From Toxoplasma gondii ME49 (taxonomy: Eukaryota > Apicomplexa > Conoidasida > Eucoccidiorida > Sarcocystidae): a stretch of 64,000 bases of DNA. Made by a program: the position numbers and the translations under genes. Below the pieces are notes generated by a model. It did no database searches. It saw only the letters and a list, made by a program, of their open reading frames with translations, and was not told the origin of the DNA. The DNA lies in NCBI RefSeq assembly GCF_000006565.2, contig NC_031474.1, forward strand, positions 4,375,662 through 4,439,661, in the 5' to 3' direction. Shown here piece after piece: positions 45,501 through 56,700 of the stretch (its first letter is position 1; every line of letters begins with the position of its first letter).

Positions 45501-46540
45501 CGCGGCCTTAGCCGTTTTCCCCTTGGCGTTGGTGACGTGTCGCGCATTGCACATGTACGTTAGAGAGCTTCAGGCCATTTTCCGAGATACACACGCCCAC
45601 GGACAAAAACCTTCTAAGTTTTTTAAGTAGGTTCGAAACCTACCAGGCCACACTAAAATAAGTATGCGGATGTGGCGAAAATTTCGTCCTCTTAGTACGT
45701 TATAGTATTTACTCACTTGTGTCAGTTTTAGTACGGTCATATCTATACATACACAGTATCATTTTTCAAGCAAAAATTTTACTTCGAAATAGAAATCATT
45801 TATTATATTACCTAGAATGTATATTTAGGTCACTACTTGTATACTATATAAATATGGTCCAAGAACATTAACTTTTCGCATCAATTACAATAAATTTCTT
45901 ATCTTAGGTCCCGACTAACCCTATTCGGTTCATCCTTTCATACGAACATTTTGAGTGTTTGATACATATATATTTTTCCCTTAGACGTTTTAACGGTTCA
46001 GGAAATTATTACGAGTTTGATTCTGGCTCCGAAAGAACTCAAAAGAGATGTGCTTAACACATGCTGATTGAATGGTATTAACGGTAAGACTAATAGGAGG
46101 TTTAAATAATATGGTAAATAAATTCATTTTTAAACAAGATAACGTTATTCTCTTGTATAAAGTTATTTATATTTCATTCTGAACAAGGTTATATCAATTG
46201 GATTCGGATTTTTGGTTTCGTGGTACTCTTTGATTCACGAGGTGACGCCCTTACCTCTTTCCAGAGGGGCCGCAGCCACTTGCAAAACAGACCACGGGAA
46301 CTGAGAGAGGTCGCTCATCAGACGCAGGGGAGAGAGACACGAAATGACGGCGCAGCAAGCCAGAAAAACCATTTGGCGTTTCGCCCGCCAGGCAGTGAGA
46401 CAGCGCGTGAACCATGAGCAGCCCGTCCTGCCGGCAGAAGAGTGTTCGATCGAATGGAGGTGGCTCAAAGCGGGAGATGAGGCGTAACCAGCTAGAGGGA
46501 GCATCCCTCGCCTTGCTTTCCGAGGCGCCTTGTCGTCCAT
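42551..46540 (-). CDS. CRAL-TRIO (Sec14-like) domain protein
   Basis: Best model: exons 46255..46540 (tentative), 44284..44555 and 42551..43720, in consistent phase, 575 aa. The CRAL-TRIO lipid-binding fold is seen in order: YPTFLHGRSKQKSLVIYRT, helix RDLLIDGFLLQQAIL, strand RFLLVIDLAPISSF, then VVLLNAPAIVLQLLSVFDHF, then the closing ALCDFVDPAEIPAEY. Family members bind and transfer phosphoinositides or other small lipids in the cytosol. The C-terminal 200 residues are Ala/Glu/Lys-rich with basic patches. The frame is open from 43721 up to 44101, so part of that stretch could be coding, but splicing 44284 to 43720 gives the better domain spacing. An alternative 5' end uses ATG 46948 (MSKA) and another frame of the first exon (RFEPPPFDRTLFCRQDG), but that frame does not join 44555 in phase. 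The intron 44556..46254 contains plastid-derived DNA. Confidence 0.7.
45606..45650 (+). pseudogene. trnR: 3' half of apicoplast tRNA-Arg (UCU)
   Basis: Anticodon stem AAAAC/GTTTT encloses loop CTTCTAA with anticodon TCT. A perfect T-arm GTAGG/TTCGAAA/CCTAC and an acceptor 3' strand CAGGCCA follow. The matching 5' acceptor strand, D-arm and A box are absent and the upstream sequence is ordinary nuclear DNA, so the gene is truncated at the insertion edge. Confidence 0.7.
45680..45960 (-). pseudogene. internal fragment of apicoplast large-subunit (23S) rRNA
   Basis: Read on the minus strand it contains GGGTTAGTCGGGACCTAAG (45904-45922), then GATGCGAAAAGTTAATGTTC, and later AAACTGACACAAGTGAGTAA (45710-45729). 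These match in order the conserved E. coli 23S segments GGGTGAGTCGACCCCTAAG, GATGGGAAACAGGTTAATATTC and AAACCGACACAGGTGG. Only the central part of the molecule is present, so it is not functional. Confidence 0.85.
46007..46205 (+). pseudogene. 5' fragment of apicoplast small-subunit (16S) rRNA
   Basis: GAGTTTGATTCTGGCTC (46013-46029) is the universal bacterial 16S start, and GTGCTTAACACATGC (46050-46064) is the next conserved block. Downstream matches fade into AT-rich sequence by about 46110-46205. The rest of the 16S gene is missing. Confidence 0.85.
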
Positions 46541-49500
46541 CGCGTCGATTTCCACCTGAGAAGTTGCGGGGGTCTCGTCCGCAGAAACCCCCAGGCAGGG
46601 ACGAAAGAACCGCCCCTCTCGAAGCTGAGACAGGTCGCCGAAAAGGCAACGCAGACACGGAAACAGAGACACACAGGGGAACCAACGGAACCGAGAGCCG
46701 CAGACGAACGGGAAGGGGATCGGTGGCGAAGAAAAAACTCTGGAAAGACGGTATATCGACAGAGATAGTGGTGCAAATGTGCAGAGTCGAGAAACGAAAA
46801 AAAATGCGGGCAGCAGGGGCTACCGAGCGAAGCAGTGAACCGTGGAGCAGCTGCTATGGAGGCCAGAGGTCAACCAGGGAAATCAGGTTTCTGCAACGAG
46901 CAAATCTTAAAACAAAAAGGTTTCCGGATACTCACCCGCCTTCGACATCAAACGAGACACTCCGAAGGCAGAGGTTGCAAGGTTCCCCTGGGTGGCACAC
47001 GAACTACCTCATGGCAGACACAGGAGTTTTTTGGTGTCCAAAACTAAATGAAGTAGAAAAGGCGAGACTCGAGGGGGACAAGATCCCTCGGTCCAGTGAC
47101 GCCCTGGGGAGCAACTCACCCCTAGGGCGCCTGGTGAAGTCTTCCAGAGAGGCAAAAAGTCAGGAAAACATGTGGTAAAAGGAACGAGAAGCAGCTGCCG
47201 TCTAAAAGCGAGACAAAGAAACCCTCTGGTTTCTCGTCCGCCAGTTTCAAGGGAAATTCCCCGCAACAGGGGCTCCTTCGAACCTCGCAAACCACGGGGA
47301 GAGCTGGGGTACAGCGTCTCACCTTCAGGTAGTCACAGAAAAGGTAGGGCGCACAAAGTGACGAGTGAAGATGCGGGAGTGGACAAAAAGCGAGCGGAAA
47401 AAGGCTGGGGGACGCGGCGAAGACAGTGCTGCGCTGAACGGAGAAGAACGGTTCTCGCGGATAGGCAGAGCGCCTAGCTCACCCTGCGAGCTGGTTTCGC
47501 GCCTCAGACAAGCGTGGCAGTCTAGACCGCAGACGCGAAAAAGAAGACGGGAAGCGCGACGGCGAAGAAAGGTAGAGAACAAAAAGTAGAAAGCACGAGG
47601 AAGCAGCTAAGACACTCTATCGTTTCTCTCCATTCTGATCCCGATGGATCCGACGAAGAGACTCCCGCTGCGAGGCCGTCGCGTAGGTGCCGCCTTCTCT
47701 CCCCGGTCTTTTCCCGCTTTCTGTGGTCCCCAGAAGCGACAAAAAAACGATGGTTTAACGTGTTTCACGCAAGTCTTGGACGTAACACTCCTAGGGCGTA
47801 CTCCTGGACACCAAGGCAAAAAGATCCCCCTCTGGCGCGGCGCGGTGTGTTCGATTCCGGAGCTACCCCCGTGGGGCGACGCTGATGAGACGAAGAAAAG
47901 CTGGCGAGAAACGCACAGTGCCTAGAGATTCCGCAATTCTGCCGGGTGCGTTGGCCGCGAGACCCAACGCTGGGGACTCCTGAAATTGTGCGTGTGCACG
48001 GGTAAGAAAGTCACGGACAATGCCCACTGCTATGCCTCCACGATCAGACGCACTTCCTGGGCACAAAGCGCAACCGTTTGCTTTTCGAAAGGGATACGTG
48101 GAGTGTCTCCGCCTTCCCATCCTCGTAGGCAACAAGCGTCGACACTGTCTTCTGGAATCTCTACCGATCTTCGTGAAGGTTCCCATTTGGTCACTTGTCG
48201 TATCTATGGACGAATAGTGGCGCTCGAATGTTAACATGGAGAGAAAACTACTCTTCAGATGCTAGGATGATCACTGATTTCTGGTACCCTCTGGGAGTAA
48301 TCACCTCCGAGACAGAATTGTTGATGTGCTTCTTCCACTGCGAATTGGACAACTGGTTAAGTTTGAAGGTCTTTGTTTTCGGGACCCAAGGTCCTTTCCC
48401 ATAGTCGCCAGTGCACACGGGTTTTTACCGCATCAGGCATATCGTAGCCGGAACTTGGAACGGGGACGGCAAAGCTTCTGGTCAGCGACAGTTTGCCTTA
48501 CAAACTACCTTTTGTGTTGACTCACGCCAGTGATAGAGTAGCTGGGTAACACGGACCCAGAAAGCACTCGCTGATCTTCGAAGTCGGTGCCTTCGGGAAA
48601 ACCGAAGTGACTTGCTGTCACTTCCTCACTGAGTGTGGTCGAACGTCGAAGGAGGGAGAGACTCTCAAGGCGGAAGGGGAGAGGCGGGTGTTGGTGAGTG
48701 CAAAATCTGTCACCGAATCGTTGCCCTCAACGGTTTTTGTACCTTGGAGAGTCTATCATTCTGCAAAATTGTACGGTGTGTGTACTAACAAAGTTTACGG
48801 CGCAGACACGTGGAGTCGTTACCCTACTGCGGATTTTAATTGTCGATCATAATTAACTGGATCACTCTTCTGCCGAGCGGCTTTTGTTTGGTGGTACCAG
48901 AATACCCAGATAGCATAATCTCAGTCCACCGGACCGTAACATCACTTCCCAAAGTACCTGAACGGTATTTTCGAGAATAGAGTGTGATGGAAGCGATTGA
49001 TCCAAACCTCTCCTTCCAGTCATCAGGAAGAAGATGAGTTCAAGCAGAGAAACGCCACATCCCCAAAAGGTGGTTCGGATGCCCGTGGCTGTTGGCCGGA
49101 CACAGAAGAGTTCATCGTGATAAAAGAATCGATACTGGTCAGGCCAAGATTGCGGTCTAGGTCTAAGTCGGATTTATCCACGAACCGGACATCATATCCC
49201 CCGAGTAACTGGGAGGACGACGAGTTTTTTATGCCTGCTGGTTCCAATGTTTTGTGTCTTCCTGTCGGTTAAAGCCAGGTACGGCATGTGGTTGCGTTCG
49301 CAATAGTGGGGTCGCTTCCGTAATGTTGGCTGTTACGTAGAGTCAGAGCTCTTGAGCATGTCGGCAAATCTACCAATTTTTAAAGAGCTATCTAAATCCA
49401 GAGAGAACTACTTTAAAAAACCAAGGAAACAAGTCATCTTGATACGCATGTCATCGTCACGTGTGGCGGGCGCAGCTATTTTACGACACCTGCAAATGAG

Positions 49501-51404
49501 CTTCAAGGATGTGCGTCTCCAGTATGTTGGTACTGTGGTTGCTTAAGGCATGTGATTAGCTTTTTTACAGCGTAGAAATATGTAGCCTCAGTTCGCATAC
49601 GGGTGTGGAGCTGATAAACACCCATACGGTCATTCCGTTAAGGCAGGTTGAAAATCAGAGTCTTAGTCCGGAACTACGTTATGGAGAAGTGTTGCCATCA
49701 ACTGACATTTTTCGCCAAGACTAGGTATGCGCTACAGTAGCCTGGCAACTGAGTTCGTATAGGCTTTCGGTGACCAAGCACGCCTAGGGCAGATCGTGTA
49801 CAGGCAGCACACTTTCCGAGCAAAGCTTTTTTTGTTGCTGTGCAGTGAATATATACTTGTCGCCGTCTTCCTGGCTTGACACTGGGCCGCGCGAAAGACT
49901 GGCGCCTCTGTTTCTGTCAGGAACAAATCGAGCAAGCCTGTTCACCAGCTGAAGTTTGCTTCCGCAGTCCAGTGTACCGATTGGAGACATCCCCACCGAA
50001 AATCGCCACTTCTGAAATCGAGGGAAGACAGCCCGTTTGATGGACCTCGGCTTCCTTCTTCCGCGAACACAACCCCCCTGTCTCTGATGAAGAGCACTGC
50101 CCTCACCCCTCACGACAGTGAACGAAAAAAAACCTGTTTCCCGCTCCACAGCCGTTCCAAGGATCTCTTTCGGCCTCTCCACGACAACCGCAGCGTGGAC
50201 AACCAAGAACTTTGACGCCAGCACCATCCCTGCTTTACGAGTTTATTTCGTCGTCGGGATGAAGACATCCGTGAACATCATACGGGCAGGGCGCATGAGG
50301 GCATTCTTGTTGTCTTGTCTGAGGAGAAAAGGAACCGACACCCGAATGCACACCAAAAGTGTGGATTTAATGGTCTCAAAAATGTTACTACACAGAAACT
50401 GATGGCGGAGCTGCAGTGGTGAGTAGCGCCACCGATAGACACTCGAATTGGGTCCGCTTCGCACGTACTTAAACAGCTCTAGGATGTGTCAAGGATACCT
50501 GTAGCTTCATCCCCGGATTCCTCATCCCTTCGGGAAATAGCAGACTGGGCGGAGACATTTCAGGCGTCATCGTTTTTCAGCCAGATACTTTCAAACTCTG
50601 AAAAATGTGTTTTCCATCACTGCTCTCTCGTGACCCACATATACGCTGGTGGACAGCGCTTTGTCTTTCCTGGTCCTCGCTGAATCGTCAGCAGCGATCG
50701 ACAAGACATAGAAAAAAACGAGTGATCTCCAGTCTCTCACCTGTCGATGTAGTCGCCCCAGTTGCCGGAAAGGTTGTTCGCAGTGAAACCCAGAGAAAAG
50801 GCACGGTAGGGCTGTTAGAAAAAGCATCAAACAAAAGTGGCTACGAGGTTTCACATGCCTGTGAAGTCCCAGAAGACCTTCCACGACACGACACGCGCAA
50901 CCGCTCTAGACAACTATGTTCTACGGCATGCCTTGTGCGTTCTTGCAATAATTTTATCTGTAAATGGTGAGACACGCGTTGCTCGACGAAAGCGCATGGG
51001 GGCTGGATCATTCATCGTTTCCAGAAAAACACGAAACCGTGCACGGAAGGCGCAGCTCGTCTTCCACGTCTCTCTTGTCTCTTTGAAAGATTCAATCTAC
51101 CTGCCGACATCCTTAGCCACCTCTGTCATAAGAGTCTCCCGGTCGTTAACGCGCTGCTCATCGCATTCTTCTTATTCGTGCGGCTGCTCCTTCTAAGCGT
51201 TTTTGTGCCCCTCGTTTCAGGCACCAATAGCCCACATTCGTCTCCCCGACGCATCTCTGGCTTCCTATTCCTGTTTTCCGACCGCCTGTCCCCAGTTTTG
51301 TGACTAGACTACAGACCCGATAAATGCGCTCCTTCAACTTATATGACGAAAGAAAGGCACGATTCCAATACCCATTCTAATTCGAAACCGTCCCTGCGCC
51401 GCCT
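46541..51404. other. intergenic region without a supported gene
   Basis: 46541-47600 may hold leader sequence or a first exon of the Sec14-like gene: an ATG at 46948 is followed after four codons by a GTGAGT donor. Several open frames (46414-47178 plus, 47863-48237 minus, 49784-50227 minus) have no domain, splice support or codon pattern to recommend them. 48200-50700 has moderate GC and no structure that I recognise. Confidence 0.45.
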
Positions 51405-53744
51405 TCAACCGGGCTTTTGGCCCACCTGTTCGTGGTCAGGGATAGGGAAGGTCTTGGTATCGGGGTTCTCCTTGCCGTAGGGCATCGCGTTGAAGTTCCA
51501 CGTGACAGAAGGGGGAATGCCGTTTTGGCCGCTGTGTCCACAGGCGCCGTGTTCACCACAGCCGTCCGAAGTTCCGTGGTTCAGGTAGCTCACCAGAACA
51601 TCAAAGTTCCTCGCCAGTGTCGCCTCCCGCAACGCCTCTTCCCAAGTTGTCTCCAGATCGTTTCTGTGCTCGGCATGGCGCTGAAGACGCGCTTCCTGTT
51701 GCTCCGACTCGCTATCCCAAAAACCTTCGGACGCATGCAACTGAGCCGCCTGCAGCTCCAGCAGCGAGGTGATGTCCTGCAACGCGAGGCAGCCGCAGAA
51801 AACACGACATAGTTGGATCTCTGCATGAACCACGTCATTTAACTTTACACGGGAAGACGAGTCCGGAAATAGGAAAAATATATACGGCTTTCGAAAACTA
51901 GTTACTTTGGGACTTAATACTGGAAGACGAGTCAGGAAAAAACTGTAAATACATCTTTGTGCGAAAACAATCGAGGTATATTTTCATTACACAAAACGCC
52001 GGTAGCGCAATTGGCAGAACGATGGAAAACAAGCAAACGTCCGTCTCTCTACAAGCTGTTCAACGGGTTCCATTTCTCCCGCATGATCTGCTTCCACACA
52101 GACCGCAGCCGTCAACGAGCAGGAAGCACGGACAACGGTGCTTTTGACAGAGGCAGGCGATACACGAGAAATGGTTAACGAAGCGAAGAAAAAGAAACAA
52201 CAGCCGCCAGAAAAGCTACAGAACTGGAGAAAAGGTGTGGTCACAAACTCTCGGCTTCACATACAAAAACCTAGAGGAAGGAGACAGGGAAGGTAGCGTT
52301 GAAACCTGTCTCTTGCGCGGACACTTCAGGGATCGTGTGAAGGAAACGGAAAACCTTTGAATTATCAGAGACGCCTCAATGCACAGAGGAAGCCTGAGAG
52401 ATTGTGAGCGATGAGCCCAAGAAGGTGAAAGGAAGACGTACCACGAGACGCTGATACATGTCGTTGAACTCCTTCGTGATGGCCATGTGGGTTGCAATGA
52501 AAGAGGCGAAAGCGACGAATTGCTAAAGCGGAAGAAATGAAAAGCAGACACCGCAGACGTAACGACGAAAGTCATGAAAACCGAGAAGAGTCCACTCTGG
52601 AAAGTGAACCTCGGCGAGGTTTCACAGACCGGAGACGCAAAATGAGGCCGCACAGGAAAGCACGGAGAAGAGTCATCGGCACAAGCCACTCACAGAAACC
52701 AAGGAAGTTCCACGGTGTTGAAAGTAATTCTGTCGCGTTTCCATGCTCCTTAACACTTCAGCTCTCCCTTTTTTTGTATCGCATCTGGATGGCGTTGCTG
52801 GCCCCTTCACAGCGCCTGGTCTACCCCCCGGCTGATGCATGTTTCAACCCAACCAACGGAGTTCTGCATGAATGCTCTACACATCGCGACCTGCTGGCCT
52901 GCTCAAGCCTGGGAACAGTTGTGGAGTTCCGCCTCTGCGAGCTGTGCCCTTTTTGCGTTCTGGAGTGTCGTTCACTTGGAGACAACAGAGACACGTCGAG
53001 CTCGAAATCTGGAGCGGAGCGCGAGGCTTTGGACTCCCGGCAGCGCGGTCCGTTGCTCACCAGCCTCAGGTCGGGGTTGTGTTTAACGACAAAGGCGTTG
53101 ACCGGACGATACACAGCCACCGCCGCGTTCTTGATCGTGGAGGCACAGTCTCCGAAAATCTTTTCCAGGTACGGACGCATGCCGCGGATGAACAGCACGA
53201 AGTAGTTGTAGGTCGCATGTTCGCCGTAGTACGCATGGTCCGGCAGGGTTGGTCCAAAACGATGTTCTCGAGCGACGTGCCAGCTGGGCTTTGCGGCGCC
53301 TCCACTGAAGAATCGCTTCTGAGCAAACTGGGGGAGTGCTGGCTGCAGACGGAACGACTGCCACGTCTGTGCCGGCAGCTTCGACCCCAAAAAGAGGCGT
53401 CCGACCGGCGACTGCAGGGCGGCGAAAAAGACAAAAACTTCCTTATCTCGACCCGAGACGGCAAGCAGGTACACACCGTATTTCAAGTTTTTTCAGTTTT
53501 GGAGAAGGCGTTGACAAAAACAATCAGAAACACAAACAAGCCGCACACTTAGACGTGTCCACTACTCTTTTTTACATCCAAAAGGGTCCTCCCGTACCCA
53601 GAATATCGCCAAGGCATCCCAGAACCGCCTTCTACCCTGCTTGCCTCTAAAGTGCCGTTCCAGGGACGGGTCCACGCGACGCGAGAAAGGAAGGGCGGTG
53701 TGAAGAAGAGGGAGTTTTCTAGGGATTCTTAGGTTGCTATACAT
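51405..53744 (-). CDS. probable mitochondrial protein of unknown function, four exons, 316 aa
   Basis: Exons 53598..53744 (tentative), 53061..53411, 52442..52522 and 51405..51776, all phase 0. The splice sites are good (for example acceptor TTTTTCGCCGCCCTGCAG and donors GTGAGC and GTACGT). The tentative first exon gives MYSNLRIPRKLPLLHTALPF, a basic, amphipathic, acid-free start like a mitochondrial presequence. The second contains FAQKRFFSGGAAKPSWHVAR and RPYLEKIFGDCASTIKNAAV. The third is a short hydrophobic helix (QFVAFASFIATHMAITKEF). The last is helical and acidic, then Pro/Asp-rich. This resembles the lineage-specific subunits of coccidian ATP synthase or respiratory complexes, but I cannot name one. 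The family assignment is inference. Confidence 0.65.
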
Positions 53745-56700
53745 AACCACCTCCTTCTAGGCAGCACACACTACGAGTTAAACCTCGGCCTTCGACCTTC
53801 AAGGTCTGTGTTTACCAGATCCACGTTCGAGTGTGATTTTCTTGATTTAGTGTCAAGTGCTTGTAGTGGTATCCATCGTGCAGTTGGAAAACCAACAATT
53901 GCACACAAGTTTTACAAATATCATGGCATTTGCTGGCGTACCATTTTGGATACTAGTAGCTATGACTCCTGGAGGTGCCGGTCGAAGGGAGTGGGTCACG
54001 GCTGGCAAAGCGTTCTCTGCAGGCAGGACAGCAGACACGAAAAAGGGGGTCCGTGCAGGTAAGTCAGCAGAACCAGACGTGGCACACATTCCCTTAAGAT
54101 ATCTGTTCAACTAATATAAAAACGTTGTGTCTATACGAGTCTTTAGTACTTTGACAAACGCCTAGAGACCCGGAGTGCATGTGGGCAGATCGTGTCTGGG
54201 TGTCGACCACCGAAAGGATGATAACAGACTCGATAAAACGCAGAAAGGGGGAAAAGAAGCAGTCCACAAAACACGATGAGAGATAAAAACTCTGTGCGTG
54301 TGTGAAGTGTGTCGCAGAAATACCACAACCTTTATCCGGTGGGCTACTAAAAACACACGAGGAACAACCATCGCAGAGCTCTGAACCTCATCGTTATCCT
54401 CATCTCCAACTCTTGTTCGGGGAACAACACAGATGAACCCCTGTGCTGGTCTGGACAGAAAATGACAACTTTTCCCGTTAAAAAACAGGAAACATTCACA
54501 AGCCTTTAGTTCTCGGCCCACCCAGAGCTACCCTCTTGCGTTTTTGGCGCTTGTGTTTAGCTGGCTGGGCGAAAAGATGCCTGACGATATGACAGTCTTC
54601 ACTAACTCAAAAGATTTTCCCTACGAACGGCGGAAGGTGTAGTACAGGAACAAGAGTAGATGCAGATGCCGCGAGTTCACCAAAGAAGAGTTGCGAAAAA
54701 GCCCAGACAGATACCGTGTCGAAGAGCAGAGGATACACGCAGGGGCTGGTGAAATAAAAAACCCAGAGTGGACCCGAATGCGCAGGACAGGAGGGGTGAA
54801 ACAGTTTCAATAAAGGCAGCATCCTGGAACAGTATTTCCGATCGGACATTCTCGCAGATTATGGCTTTCACCACTGTGTTCTAATTGATCTACGGCATTT
54901 ACGGTGAAACCCGAACCGTCTAGGTGGGCAGAAACCGCCGCCTACTTCTTGCAGAGGGGCACGGTCGTCGCCAAAGGGAAACCTGGACGCTAGAGACTGT
55001 CACCCCAGAAGAAAAAGCAGAAGAGAACAGAGCTTGTGTACGCGGTGGGACATGAATCCCTGCACCCACACGGAAGAGACATGGAACCCGTGTTGCGGTC
55101 GAACCGAAGAAAGACGGACGCGCCGTCTGCGAATGCACACAGAAAAGGGATAAAACGCGTCTCGAAGAGGGAAAGGGAGGAAAGCCGGCTAAAATCACAG
55201 CAGCGAAGAACGGAGAAAAAAGCTTCCACGACAGAGAATATCACAGACGACCGCGAAAGTGTCCAGATGGGGTCGCAAAAAAGAAACAGCCCAAACGAAA
55301 AACGAGCCACTGTCTCTCTACCAAGTACACCACTCGCTGAGACAAAATAGAAAAGGGAAAGAGTGCGGAACGCTTGAGTTCTGCTCTCGCAGTCCGCTTC
55401 CTATTTCTGTCGATTTTCAGACACAGAAAACAGCGGCCACAGCTGTCGCGGAGTCTCCTGTCGTCCCTCTCGCCCTTTAATCGACATCTTCCCCTAACTC
55501 CTCTTTTTTGTCGGACGGCCGTGTGCAACTGCGTATGCGTTGTCTTTCGAACCAAAACTCCTTCTCCCGCAGTTCTTCCGTGCACAATGGGGGAGTTACA
55601 GGAGCCAGGATTTCGTTTCTCAATGACACCACGTGGCAGGTTGTGGCACCTCTGCAACTACAAAGCTTCAGGGGGTTTTGTGTCAGTGCGACCACTGTGC
55701 TTCGTAGTTTCCGGATCACTGTAGGAGAAACAGAATGTGCGGTGGAGACAAGCAGAAAAGGAGCAAATAAGCAGCGACTGGATCAGGCATAACGTCGCCT
55801 TTCTTCTATGTTTACCTTTCGTTCACTCGTAGGACTTGCATGCAAGTCTTCGTGTACCGGATACAAGCTTTATTGTGTGAGCATGGTTGCGAGCACTCAG
55901 TAGGTCTGCGAGTCTATTCCGGGAACGCTGGGGCGAAGATAATTCACTACGTCACTTGGTGGAAATCAGAAGATCTTCCGCTAATTGTATCTATGGAACG
56001 TCGCCTCATAGCCTCATAGAGGGCGTTGCCGCGTCGCCTGCACAGCGTACTGCCCGGCAAAAGCAGCAACACACGAAGGCTGTGACCATCATATGTCAGG
56101 AAGAAGCTATCATGCTAGAATATAATAACGTTTGCAGTCGAGACGTGACGTCCTTTCATACGAAACCACCATTCCTCAACCAGCAGTACGCGAACCCCTG
56201 TGTGGCGTGGGAATGCCACCGAGGGCGGCGTCCTCGGTAAGACGGTTTCTGGTGTTGATTTCTTTCTCCGCTTTATCAGTTGTGGAACGGTGTTTTAACT
56301 GCGAAGGAATCGTGTATGCGCGTTCTTCGGACATGCCACTGCATGTGAAGACATCCTTAATGCTCGCTGTACCACACGCAGTGACATGCGCAGCTGAACA
56401 TCTGAAAATTACGGGACATCGCCCTTCTGCTCCTTTTAGCTTGATAGTGTAAAGCCTTACTTATGTTTCTCTCCGCTGAGCTACCATCTCTGCCTCAGCG
56501 AAAGTCGTATCGGTATGAAAACCCAGCATTATGCATACCAAGTATTCCGCTGCGGAATGTCAACAAAAACTACCTGCGCTGTGTAACCAGGGAAAAACTC
56601 AAAGTAGTTTGCCTTTAGTGGAGAATGAGAACCAGATGGTGAGGAATATGCTAAGCGGTAGCAGCGGGTATATATTAAATAGAGATGCAATCTGGCAGCT

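Larger units (their letters stand above)
45605..46215. other. nuclear insertion of apicoplast DNA (mosaic of rRNA-region pieces)
   Basis: An AT-rich block in GC-rich nuclear DNA. It holds in order the 3' half of a plastid-type tRNA-Arg (plus), an internal part of a bacterial-type 23S rRNA (minus) and the 5' end of a bacterial-type 16S rRNA (plus). Coccidian mitochondrial rRNAs are fragmented, so long contiguous bacterial-type rRNA points to the apicoplast. The exact ends are approximate. Confidence 0.85.

Noticed and set aside
46127..46183. Short ATG frame after AGGAGG within the plastid insert, possibly a plastid ORF start
   Set aside because: Only about 22 codons, lies within what is probably 16S-derived sequence, and matches no plastid protein that I can name.
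46414..47178. 254-codon plus-strand frame opposite the Sec14-like first exon
   Set aside because: Antisense shadow with high Arg/Lys/Thr and no splice or domain support.
52000..52100. A-box-like sequence (TAGCGCAATTGG) suggesting a second tRNA locus
   Set aside because: No matching acceptor strand, no D-stem pairing, and the B-box-like sequence near 52066 does not form a 5-bp T-stem.
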